A DNA stretch of 64,000 nt, taken from the NCBI RefSeq assembly GCF_027595985.1, contig NC_073305.1:27448134-27512133 (forward strand), read 5' to 3'. The stretch's first letter is position 1. The number at the start of each line of letters is the position of its first letter. The notes under the pieces were generated by a model. The model saw nothing but the letters and a program-made list of their open reading frames with translations. It had not been told where the DNA came from and searched no databases. The DNA is from Sorex araneus (taxonomy: Eukaryota > Chordata > Mammalia > Eulipotyphla > Soricidae). Positions 47,871-57,522 of the stretch are shown one piece after another. The position numbers were made by a program, and so were the translations under genes.

Positions 47871-48671
47871 AATAAATGTTTCTGATAACTGATTTAGACT
47901 GAATTATACAGTAAAACTAAAAATAAAGAGAATAGTTTGGTGTTATTTTGCCATAATATGAATATGAAATGTAGAGATTCTGCTGAAGATTGGAGCTACA
48001 TTATCATCATATATGCAATTCTAATTTACTCGACATTAGAAGGACATAGTAAATTACTCACTAAGGAAGCATATTTCTATTAAATAGTTGAAGTTGTTAT
48101 GTGTTATAAGGATAATTCTTCAAATGTAGAATATGAAACATTAACCATTTTAATTTAAATTTTTCAATCTACTGCCCAGCTCGGGATTGCAATGTTGATG
48201 AAGATAGATAATAGTGCTGTAGTGTTCAAGAAAGACAAATAGAATGTTTGTTTTTCTATGGAAAAATAGTCCATGTTGGGATTTTGGAAACCTAACTTAG
48301 TATATATAGTTAGGTTATATAAGTATATATAGCATTGCCTACCTGGGTATTACATAGGTCCAAACCCAAGTGGGGAAAACAGGCCATAATTTAGTAGGTT
48401 GAATCTGTTCATACACCAAAATTAATTTAAATGAGACTGTGAATTTAGTGAAAAGCAAGAAAATAAATTTGACAGATACCTGTTTTAATTTTAAATTTAC
48501 ATTGTAGATCTTTTATTTGCATACTCCAGGAATATGTGAATTTCTATTAAGTTGAAGCATAGTTTTAATTTTTATGAGCTTGTTAATTTACGTACAAAGA
48601 CTCATTAAAAATTGTTGTTGATAAGTTCTTGCTAACTAAGGAAAAAAGTTGTAATACTGGGTAGAAAAAAA
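47871..48671. other. unique AT-rich sequence
   Basis: Nothing recognised except a short direct repeat of 'agttaggttatataagtata' type near 48300. Confidence 0.4.
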
Positions 48672-48800
48672 TAGTAAAGAGGTTAAAATCCTTGCCTTGA
48701 ATGAATCTGACCCTAGTTCAATCACTAGCACCACATATGGTCCCTTGATCACTGCCAGGAATGATTCCGAAGCACAGAGCCAGAGGTATGGCCAAAAAGA
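48672..48800 (+). mobile_element. A-tailed SINE, old copy
   Basis: 'tctgaccctagttcaatcac', 'ccacatatggtcccttgatc', 'actgccaggaatgattccga'. Confidence 0.75.
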
Positions 48801-49359
48801 TAATAATTAATAAATACAATAAAGCAGAAAAGTAATAACCTGATGCTGTGCATTAAAAGGATAATGAACATTGAAATAACCATTTGCTCTACCACAATTG
48901 CAGGAAGAAGAGAAATCTTAACTACCTCTGTCTCTATGAGAGAAATCACTTTGTAACTCAGAGAACAGAGTTCAAATATAAAAGAATTCTTGTTTATCTT
49001 CCTGGAATCACATTTATGCCATAAAAACTGTGAAATATTGACTCTGGCAGGAACCCATTGCCAAGTGTTGAAGTATAAACTGTATCAGTTCACCCAAACA
49101 TTTCTTAAATGCAAATTGCAATGTTACTTATTACAATTTAGAAATATTTATGCTTTACTATTTACAATCCTCTGAGATTTACTGAAAACATTTTACTGAA
49201 CATTTATAGTTTATATGCTTCACCTGATTAACACCCTTTTAACACTGGTGTTCAGATAGCTGTGTTACTTGATGTTCTGCTTGTATGTGTTCTGTTTAAT
49301 TTTCAAACATATAAAAACATCAACATATACACATTTATGCTCTGTGTATATGTAATATT
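48801..49359. other. unique AT-rich sequence
   Basis: Nothing recognised. Confidence 0.4.
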
Positions 49360-49850
49360 ACTGAATTCTGGATGGAACTAAAGGCTACCACGTTGAGTAA
49401 AGTCAGTCAGAGGAAAGGGATGGAGATTGATCTGTCTCAGATGTGGGACTCAAAGCAAGGGGCAGGAAATAATACAGTAGGTAAGGTGCTTGCCTTGCAT
49501 GTAGCTGACCTGAGTTTGATCCCAGGCACCCCACATAGTCCTCCAAGTACTACCAGGAGCGAATTCTGGATCCAGAGCTAAGAATAACCCCCGAGCATCA
49601 CCAAGTGTGGCCCCCAACCACCCCCTCCTCTCCAAGATACACAGCAAGGTAGCACAAAATTCCAAAGGCAACATAATGAGAGAAGTGACTCAAACAATTT
49701 ATTTGAAATGTGGGATTTTGAAAGGAAAGGTATTGTGGTCCTTGGGAGAGGGATATGGATACACTGATGATGGGGTGTGTTGTTGAAATTATGTGCATTA
49801 GAAACCATTACTAAGAGTATTGTAATCAGAATCTCAATCAATAATTTTTA
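49360..49850 (+). mobile_element. old L1 3' end
   Basis: 'ggatggaactaaaggctacc', 'tgagtaaagtcagtcagagg' before the SINE and 'gatacactgatgatggggtg', 'taatcagaatctcaatcaat' after it follow the L1 3' UTR order. Confidence 0.65.
49457..49618 (+). mobile_element. A-tailed SINE inside the old L1
   Basis: 'cttgccttgcatgtagctga', 'ttgatcccaggcaccccaca', 'accaagtgtggcccccaac'. Confidence 0.82.
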
Positions 49851-50018
49851 AATAAAAATAAAATGTATTATTGCTACTAAAATATTTTTGTACATTTTAT
49901 TGAGGCATATACTATTATAATTTATCCTTTAATTCACCAAATATATTTTAGCTCCTATTACATGTTTGATGATCAGATTCTAGTATAGAAACCATGTTTA
50001 CCACTGTAAATCACTTTT

Positions 50019-50655
50019 TTTTCACTTTAATTTTTAAATTTTTTTTTGAGTTTTAATTTTTATTTTATTGAATCACCGTGAAAAAAGTTACAAAGCTTTC
50101 AGGTTTAAGTCTCAGTCATATAATGATCAAACTCCCATCCCTTCACCAGTGCACCTGTTTCACCATCAAGAACCCCGATATACCCTCCCCCACACTCCCC
50201 CTACCTGAGTAGCTAATGATCTTCACTTTACTCTCTATACTTTGAGTACATCCAATATTTCAACAGAGAACTCACTATTGTTATTTAGAATTTTCCCCCA
50301 ACAATCAAACCTGCTGAAAAGGCATCATTTGATAATTTGTTTACATTGCTGAGATTGAAGAATATATGAGCTCGCGCGGCCGCTGTTGCAGCCACACGGT
50401 TTTGGATTTCTGGTATTTTAGTAAGTCAGAGAGGTTTCTGCCAGAAGTCACCAAAAGACAAGGCCGAGAGAGAAAAACCTTTCCCCTCCCTGGGCGGCCT
50501 GGGGTTGTAGCTCAGTTCACAGACTAGATGCATTTTTGTAAGAAGCCACTGGGTGCCAAAAGTGATTAGTAGCCCTCCAAGATCATAGTCTTTAAGGAGC
50601 AGAGGAGCCGTTTTGTGTGTGTGTGGCCACTCCAATTCTCGTCTGGGCAGGGAGC
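50019..50655 (-). mobile_element. L1-tailed composite retroelement, family 1, ~637-bp copy
   Basis: Same structure as 26851-27708: L1-like 3' end, body, 'gagctcgcgcggccgctg', then one partial unit ('cacagactagatgcattttt', 'gatcatagtctttaaggagc'). It carries an extra ~110 bp between the CpG block and the unit. Flanks 'ctgtaaatcactttt' (50004-50018) and 'ctgtaaagcactttt' (50656-50670) are a 15-bp duplication with one mismatch. An independent insertion of the same family. Confidence 0.85.
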
Positions 50656-50751
50656 CTGTAAAGCACTTTTAAAGCACAATTTTTTATTATTGTCTTATTA
50701 TGGAGTCAGTTAACCATAAGTTATTACTATGAAAGTCTAAATAACAAATTA

Positions 50752-51440
50752 ATCACTATCACTATCACTATCATCCTGTTGATCCTCGATTTGCTCAAGT
50801 GGTCCCAGTAACGTCTCTGTTTGTCCTAGCTCTGAGATTTTAGCAGCCTCTCTTTACTCATCCTTCCCAATGGTGCCACTTTGGAGGTTCTTTCAGTGTA
50901 AAGAGAATGAGACCCATCATTGTTACTGTATTTGGCACAAGAATACGCCACAGGGAACTTGCCAGGCTCTCCCTGGCAGGCAGGAAAACTCTTGGCAGCT
51001 TGTCAGGTTCTCCAAAAGGGAGAACTAGGCTACAAGATGTCGAGGCTGCGCGCTTCCCAGAGCTTGGTTTTATAGTCTCTGGATATTGGTTATTGATGGG
51101 ATTACATGGCACCGGGGTCAGTTTCTGAATGTGACTGCCTAACTACTAGAAAATGGGGGATCTGAGCAGAAGAGGCCCAGTTCCGATCCGAGCAGGCTTG
51201 GAGATCTTAGACCCAGGTCCCACACACCTGGGTTCCTCTGCTGGTTACTTCATGCATGAGGCTTGTCTGAACGTGTGGAAAGGGGCCTTGAGCATGGCTG
51301 TGGCTGTGTTCCAGAGGTCTTTGGCTGTCGGGGCTCTGCTCAGTGTGGGGAAGGAAACTCAACCCACCCCCTCCAAAGGGCCCCAGTGAAGGCAACCTGG
51401 TGCAGGGGGAAGATACTCTGACAGAAGACAGAGTAATAGG
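50752..51440 (-). mobile_element. RTE deletion derivative with unique 5' part
   Basis: An ATCACT repeat tail is followed by 'gtaacgtctctgtttgtcct' (RTE 3' side). Next comes 'cctctctttactcatccttc', 'gagacccatcattgttactg' and 'cttgccaggctctccctggc', matching 6340-6480 of the RTE LINE. Beyond 51020 a GC-richer segment without known similarity continues to about 51440; whether it belongs to the element is unclear. No ORF. Confidence 0.6.
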
Positions 51441-51525
51441 CTCCAGTTGAAACACCAGACCTGACAGTGCTCCAAGATTGTTCTGTATCCTCTAGCTTTC
51501 AGGAGTCCTTCATGCCATAGTGTGT

Positions 51526-51776
51526 CACTGTCACTGTCACTGTCATCCCATTGCTCATCGATTTCTTTGAGCAGGCACCAGTAGTCTCCATTGTGAGACT
51601 CGTTGTTACTATTTTTGGCATATTGAATATGCCACGGGTAGCTTGCCAGACTCTGCCGTGTGGGCTAGATACTCTCAGTAGCTTGCCAGGCTCACTGAGA
51701 GGGGTGGAGGAATCAAACCTGGGTCAGCTTCATGCAAGGCAAGCGCCCTACCCACTGTGTTATCGCTCCAGCCCTC
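51526..51776 (-). mobile_element. RTE-tailed SINE, full length
   Basis: TCACTG tail, 'ccattgctcatcgatttctt', 'ggcatattgaatatgccacg', 'gtgttatcgctccagccct' head. Complete copy. Confidence 0.94.
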
Positions 51777-52149
51777 CATAGTTTGTATGAATATTAAAAC
51801 TTTGGCTACAAAGGCATACACATTCTGTGCCCAAATTAATACAGGATAAAAGAAAGAAGAGTAAAAAATTAAGAGCTTCACTCAGACAGAATCAAGAGTT
51901 TTGGACAAAAACAGAGAAGAATCAAGAATATAAGAATATAATCAGCAGAGGTATGGTGCCGCCAGCAGGTCAACCTGTGCTGTGGGGCAAGTGCATCAGC
52001 AGCCTGATGGTGCCTTCAGGCTTCCTTATACCCCAAAATTACTGCTGTGCCTTTGACTGGACCCAACAACTTGGGGCCAAGTTTACCAAGAAATGAAACA
52101 GCCAAAAGTTAGGTATTTGGAAGCCATGCCCACAAAACACCTCCGGCTC
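51777..52149. other. unique sequence
   Basis: Nothing recognised; 51950-52149 could be the 5' part of the family-2 composite but has no counterpart in the other copy. Confidence 0.35.
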
Positions 52150-52890
52150 AACTATACAAGGTCATATTTGGGACTTATTTCAGAGACTCATAAATAAATC
52201 TCGAAAGCAAAAGCTGCAGTTAGTCCTGGACCTGTGTATGGTTGAACAGACTGGGGTAAATGGAAGGGGTGAGTTGGCCATAAGCTCATCCCAAGCAGAG
52301 ACCCTGGCAGCTGCTTGCTGGCACAATCCAAAACAGCCTCCATACCTCCACCCCAACTTCACCATCTTAGGATGACCTCACCAAGATATAATCTGCTGAA
52401 AATTCAGGTATGCGGTTTTGTGACTGAAATCTCCAGGTTTTCTTGGGTCAGGATGTGCTATCTCCCACCACCACCTCCCTGTACTTCCGGAAGCCTCAGC
52501 AGTCATATCCACACCCCCAAAGTGGCCACCCAGAATACCGGATGTCCTGAATAAACATCATGGACCTCTTTGCACCTGTATTGCAAACCATAATGCACAA
52601 AAGGAAAAGGGGAAAGAGAGCAAGAAGGAAAGTAACTCTTATAGAGGGAGGCTTGGGGTGGTGAGGTGGGGTTTTGGGGGATAGTGGTAGGGAAACAGGG
52701 GATATTGGTGGTGAGAAATGTACACTTGTGGAGGGATGGGTGCTGGATCATTGTATGACTGAAAACCAATTATGAACAGCTTTGTTATGGTCTCTCTCAC
52801 AGATATTCACAGATTTTAATCTGTGATATTCACAGATTTTAAAATCTATCTTACAGATTTTAGTTTTTAAAAAATTAAAAAATAAAATAA
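52150..52890 (+). mobile_element. L1-tailed composite retroelement, family 2 (plus-strand copy)
   Basis: Colinear with the reverse complement of 672-1330: 'cataaataaatctcgaaagc', 'tgactgaaatctccaggttt', 'tgcaaaccataatgcacaaa', 'ggtggtgagaaatgtacact', ending in an L1-like 3' end. The expected 'gatattcaataaaa' has been replaced by duplicated 'acagattttaatctgtgata' motifs before an A-rich tail (52865-52890). No ORF. Confidence 0.7.
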
Positions 52891-52978
52891 AAAGTAATGT
52901 GAAGTTCATGTCCAATTCAATCAGCTGAATCAATGGCTGAATACATAGCAGTACTTTTACATTTAAAAAAAAGAATAG

Positions 52979-53150
52979 GGCTGGAGCAATAGCACAGCGG
53001 GTAGGGTGTTTGCCTTGCACGCGGCCAACCCGGGTTCGATTCCCAGCATCCCATATGGTCCCCAGAGCACCGCCAGGAGTAATTCCTGAGTGCAGAGCCA
53101 GGAGTAACCCCTGTGCATCGCCAGGTGTGACCCAAAAAGTAAAAAAAAAA
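52979..53150 (+). mobile_element. A-tailed SINE, near-consensus
   Basis: 'gggctggagcaatagcacag', B-box 'gggttcgattccc', 'catcccatatggtccccaga', 'gtgacccaaaaagt', A-tail. One of the best-preserved copies here. Confidence 0.96.
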
Positions 53151-53264
53151 AAGAATATAGTGATATATATGATATTCATGAAATGGAAGATCACAAGATA
53201 AATGTGATCATGAGAGAATAGGAAAGCCAGGAAACCACATTATTTCAGAAACGTATACATTCAC

Positions 53265-53497
53265 TCTCACTGTCACTGTCATCCTGTTGCTCATTGATTT
53301 GTTTGAGCAGGCACCAGTAACGTCTCTCAATGTGAGACTTATTGTTACTGACCTGTGTTCGATTTCTCCACCCCTCTCAAAGAGCCCGGCAAGCTACCAA
53401 GAGTATTGAGCTTGCATGGCAGAGCCTGGCAAGCTACCCGTGGTGCATTGGATATGCCAAACACAGTAACAATAAGTCTCACAATGAGAGACATTAC
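53265..53497. mobile_element. RTE-tailed SINE with inverted 5' part
   Basis: 53265-53350 is the SINE tail and end of body in minus orientation. 53351-53497 is the body in plus orientation. The two share an inverted overlap ('gtaacaataagtctcacaat' side). A single 11-bp duplication 'tatacattcac' (53254-53264, 53498-53508) brackets the whole, so it entered as one inverted insertion. Confidence 0.8.
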
Positions 53498-53508
53498 TAT
53501 ACATTCAC

Positions 53509-54506
53509 ATCAAAGAAAGATTTCTTTAGTAAGTGGCTAGATTATATGAGCAAATTTTCACAGACATAGAACTGTGCTTGAAAACCTGAGCCCCAATTTT
53601 TGATGGTAACTGATGACTGAGAAGGGCACATAGTAGCACTGCAAAACACTCTTTCCAACTCTCTAAGACTTTATCACAGAAAGCCAATTCTTCAAACAGT
53701 CTCTGCTTAATTTTTTCCCAATCAACCTTTAATAACCTTCCAATTCTGAATGCATAATTTCAACACTGCATCATCAGAGTTGTGATTAAGACTTTTTTTT
53801 TGCCACATTAATCTATAGTATATTCTCTTCGCTCATGACATAGACATACTCTTGCTACCCAAACATCTGTCCAGTTTAAGAGGCACACAAAACAGAATAT
53901 TACATTGTAAGTGATAACAAATATAAAAAGAAAATATTTACGGACAACAAGTTCCAAACTAAGGAAGCCCAAAAATGTGCAAAGTGCAAGAGGTAGGAAA
54001 GGTTGATGGGTTAGAGCTCAAAAAAGGAATTTAAAAGTCAAATTCTTTTCATGGTATCGACTAAGAAATTGTGCTCTATCATTTTTCTCCAAACTATTCA
54101 GACCATAAAAATTGACTTATAGTAACCAAGAAAGACAGAATTATACTGAAATATGTCAATTTGCAATTTATGAGGAGGACTTTTCAAACATATTTAGGCT
54201 CTTTCCCAATTTCAAGCGACTTGTAAAACTCAGTAGGAGTTTTCTTGGAGAAAAATGAACTAAACGGACCCAAAATAACAAAAATCAAAGAGCTTGAAAG
54301 GTGATTTTTTTCTTAATTCAGGCAGTGACTGGTTATCAGGCTCTATTATATTGCATCTGATTGCTCATGACAGACAGGTGAAATTATAAGGCTCTAAAGT
54401 GAAAATGGTGAATATTCATAATTCATATATTCATAATATAATGAATATTAACTTGTGGTGAATATTCATAAGTGAATATAGCTTCACTTCAAGGATTTAA
54501 ATTTCT
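53509..54506. other. unique AT-rich sequence
   Basis: No gene; near 54405-54480 'gtgaatattcataa' is repeated. Confidence 0.4.
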
Positions 54507-54519
54507 AGGGCTCATAAAC

Positions 54520-54759
54520 CCAGCGGGTAGGGCATTTGCGTTGCATGCGGCTGACCTGGGTTCGATTTCTCTGACCCTCCCGGAGAGCCCAGCAAGCTAC
54601 CAAAAGTATCTCACCCACACGGCAGAGCCTGACAAGGTACCCATGGCGTATTCGATATGCCAAAAGCAGTAACACAAATCTCACAATGGAGACATTACTG
54701 GTGCCTGCTCATGCAAATCGATGAGCAACAGGATGACAGTGATACAGTGATACAGTGAC
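54520..54759 (+). mobile_element. RTE-tailed SINE with perfect duplication
   Basis: 'cagcgggtagggcatttgcg', 'cctgggttcgatttctctga', 'gtattcgatatgccaaaagc', 'gatgagcaacaggatgacag' and (ATACAGTG)n. The 13-bp repeat 'agggctcataaac' flanks it (54507-54519, 54760-54772). It lacks only the first ~20 bases of the head. Confidence 0.95.
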
Positions 54760-54772
54760 AGGGCTCATAAAC

Positions 54773-56496
54773 AAGCACAGAAATGGAATGGGATTAACCC
54801 TACTATGAAACAAGTATTAAAGATAAGGATTGAAGTTATTCAAGATCCAAAAACATCAAAAGAAAAATCATGATAGCGGTAAAGGGATAGTTAATGTTTG
54901 AAAAGATAGGAAGGAAAGTCTTAAGATGCTGAGTTAGATCAGTAAAACATGCTATCCATGAGCATATATGAGTTTCAGCAGTAAATAGAGAAAGAGGTAT
55001 GTCAATGACACCAAGTAGTAAAGGCACATGATAAGACTCAATTAACTGAAAACGTGTGTACCTACACTCTACTTGATAAAAATGAACAGATTTATCTCTT
55101 ATGTTTTCTCAACTCTGAAAATCACATTTTTGATGCCACTTCTGAATCTTATTAAAAATTAATGACAAAACTGAACTACCAAAAACAAAGGCTGATGAGA
55201 TATTTGATCACACTCACCATGAAATTCCAGAGGTGAAGGAAATGGATAGCAATATCAGATAGCAGTATATTTCCTTACTAAGATCATATTAGCTAGATCA
55301 TATTAGCTCCATTGGCCCCTCAACAATCAGTCTACAATTTCACCTGCCTTGTCTGTACTAATGAAAGCTAATTTCTATGGATACACCAACCAAGTTATTT
55401 TCTTCTTTGGCTTCCACATCTGTTTGAAAGCTCTATGCCAGAGGCCTATTTCCTTTTATCACTTTCTATCTTGTAAGTGCCTGCCATATCCGTCTACTGG
55501 GTTTTCTCTGACTGGAAGAGTAGCTTTAGTCAAAAAATGCTTCCCCCTCCCCACCAAGAAGTCCTCAGTCTATAATAGATGGGAATGGGAGTATCAGCAC
55601 CCTATTTTTTCTTGGTGTGATGGCAGCCCTAAGGAGATTTCTGTTTGTTTGTTTTTTCTCCCTAGAGATAATCAATAGTACTATGCCCCAATCATTGCCA
55701 GAGGTCACGTCACTAGCTCTCCCTTCTCTTTTTCACTTTTATGGTCCCCTACCACTAGTACTACTTGGGATCTCTTTCTAATTAAGTGACTGACACTTGA
55801 ATCCTTGTCTTAGTATCTGTTCTGGGACACAAAGACAGCGTAAATACAAATAATTTTGACTGAGACCTACCCACTAGTTATTAATACCAAATTTATTGTA
55901 AACTTACACAAAATTCACCATTACAGACTAACTTCAAACGTGTGTTAGAAAAATTTGACCTAGCATATAAAAGTGTTGCATTTATCTTGACTGGAATAGT
56001 CCCATAACTATGCTTGAATGTCATTCTCTGTCACATCAGTGAGACAGCACTGAGTGTTTAACTTGTGTAAGTGGTTCTCTGTCCTTTGATAATACTCCAT
56101 GGGTCCAGTATTCTGCTCACAATATTTTCAGCTCCATCAAGAATAGCCTAAGACATCTCAGAATTCCCAGAGACTTTCAAACTCTGCTTCATTTGTTTTA
56201 ATATGCACTCAGTTTTTCATATCCATCTGAACTATATTCACCAGGTCATACAATGAGATAACCATTTTATTTAGGTGGATTTTTTTTTCTCTTATATTTC
56301 CTAGCTTGTTATTTGTTTCAGGTCTGAATTGTTGGATTTATTTCTGATCCCTCATCCACTCTACCTTATCTTTCATTTAAAGTACCACAGATTTGGGCAA
56401 ATACAATGTAATTCTATTTTATTAATACCAAAAATATTTTGTGGCATATGCAAGAAATAAATAATATTTAGAGTAATACATATGTGTTAAAAATAG
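54773..56496. other. unique sequence
   Basis: 1.7 kb without recognised repeats or genes. A 14-bp tandem duplication ('agatcatattagct') lies near 55282-55309. Confidence 0.4.
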
Positions 56497-56504
56497 TACT
56501 GTCT

Positions 56505-56685
56505 TTGGGCTGGAGCAGTAGCACAGTGGGTAGGGCATTTGCCTTTTACACGGCCGACCCGGCTTTGATTCCCAGTATCCCATATGGTCCTCCGAGCACT
56601 GCCAAGAGTAATTCCTGAGTAAATAAGCTAGGAGTAACCCCTGTGCATAGCCAAGTGTGACTCAAAAAGCAAAAAAAAAAAACAA
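56505..56685 (+). mobile_element. A-tailed SINE
   Basis: 'gggctggagcagtagcacag', 'catatggtcctccgagcact', 'gtgactcaaaaagc', A-tail. Confidence 0.93.
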
Positions 56686-56694
56686 ACAAACTAG

Positions 56695-56945
56695 GACTGG
56701 CGTGATAGCACAGCGGGTAGGGCGTTTGCCTTGCACGTGGCTAACCCAGATTCGATTCCTCGATCCTTCTTGGAGAGCCCGGCAAGCTACCCAGACTATC
56801 CCGCTCGCATAGCAGAGCCTGACAAGCTGCTCGTGGAGTATTTGATATGCCAAAAACAGTAACAACAAGTCTCATGATGGAGACTTTATTGGTGCCTGCT
56901 CAAGCAAATTGATGAACAACGGGACGACAGTGCTACAGTGCTACT
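56695..56945 (+). mobile_element. RTE-tailed SINE, full length
   Basis: 'aggactggcgtgatagcaca', 'tatttgatatgccaaaaaca', 'gatgaacaacgggacgacag' and a TGCTACAG-type tail. It follows the A-tailed SINE by about 10 bases. Confidence 0.93.
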
Positions 56946-57021
56946 GTCTATGACCTACGATTTTTTAAGTCTAAATTCTGTGTAGCGGGTACCATTAATT
57001 ATTGCAATATTGAATTGTGAG

Positions 57022-57040
57022 TTCTAATTGGTACATTTTA
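57022..57040. repeat. left target-site duplication of the full-length L1
   Basis: 'ttctaattggtacatttta', identical over 19 bp to 63360-63378. It sits next to the T-run (A-tail) of the element. Confidence 0.97.
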
Positions 57041-57065
57041 TTTTTTTTTTTATTTTTTTTTTTAA

Positions 57066-57522
57066 TTTATTTATTTTTAATTAGAGAATCACCGTGAGGG
57101 TACAGTTACAGATTTATACACTTCTGTGCTCACACTTCCCTCATACAAAGTTTGGGAACCCATCCCTTCACCAGTGCCCATTCTCCACCACCCGTAAACC
57201 CAGTGTCCCTCCCACCCTCCCCAATCCCATCTCCCCCCCACCCCACCCTGCCACTGTGGCAAGGCATTCCCTTCTGCTTTCTCTCTCTAATTAGCTGTTG
57301 TGGTTTGCAACAAAGGTGTTGAGTGGCCGCTGTGCTCAGTCTCTAGCCCTCATTCAGCCCGCAACTCCCTTCCCCCACATGGCCTTCGACTGCAATGTAG
57401 TTGGTGATCGCTTCTCTGAGTTGACCTTTCCCCGGAACGTGAGGCCAGCCTCGAAGCCATGGAGTCAACCTCCTGGTACTTATTTCTACAGTTCTTGGGT
57501 GTTAGTCTCCCACTCTGTTATT
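57066..57522 (-). other. 3' UTR of the full-length L1
   Basis: About 460 bp. It contains the family signature 'gcactggtgaagggatgggt' and the terminal 'cctcacggtgattctctaat' just before the tail. These same signatures end every truncated L1 and both composite families in the window. Confidence 0.9.

Noticed and set aside
50342..50382. CpG-rich GCGGCCGC block as a CpG-island promoter of a host gene
   Set aside because: The same block lies at the same place in the other minus-strand composite copy (27230-27250), so it belongs to the mobile element.
53016..53046. tRNA-gene-like internal promoter in SINE heads (A-box-like and 'ggttcgattcc' B box)
   Set aside because: The B box is intact, but the cloverleaf is not, and the sequence continues into the SINE body. 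These are tRNA-derived SINE heads, not tRNA genes.
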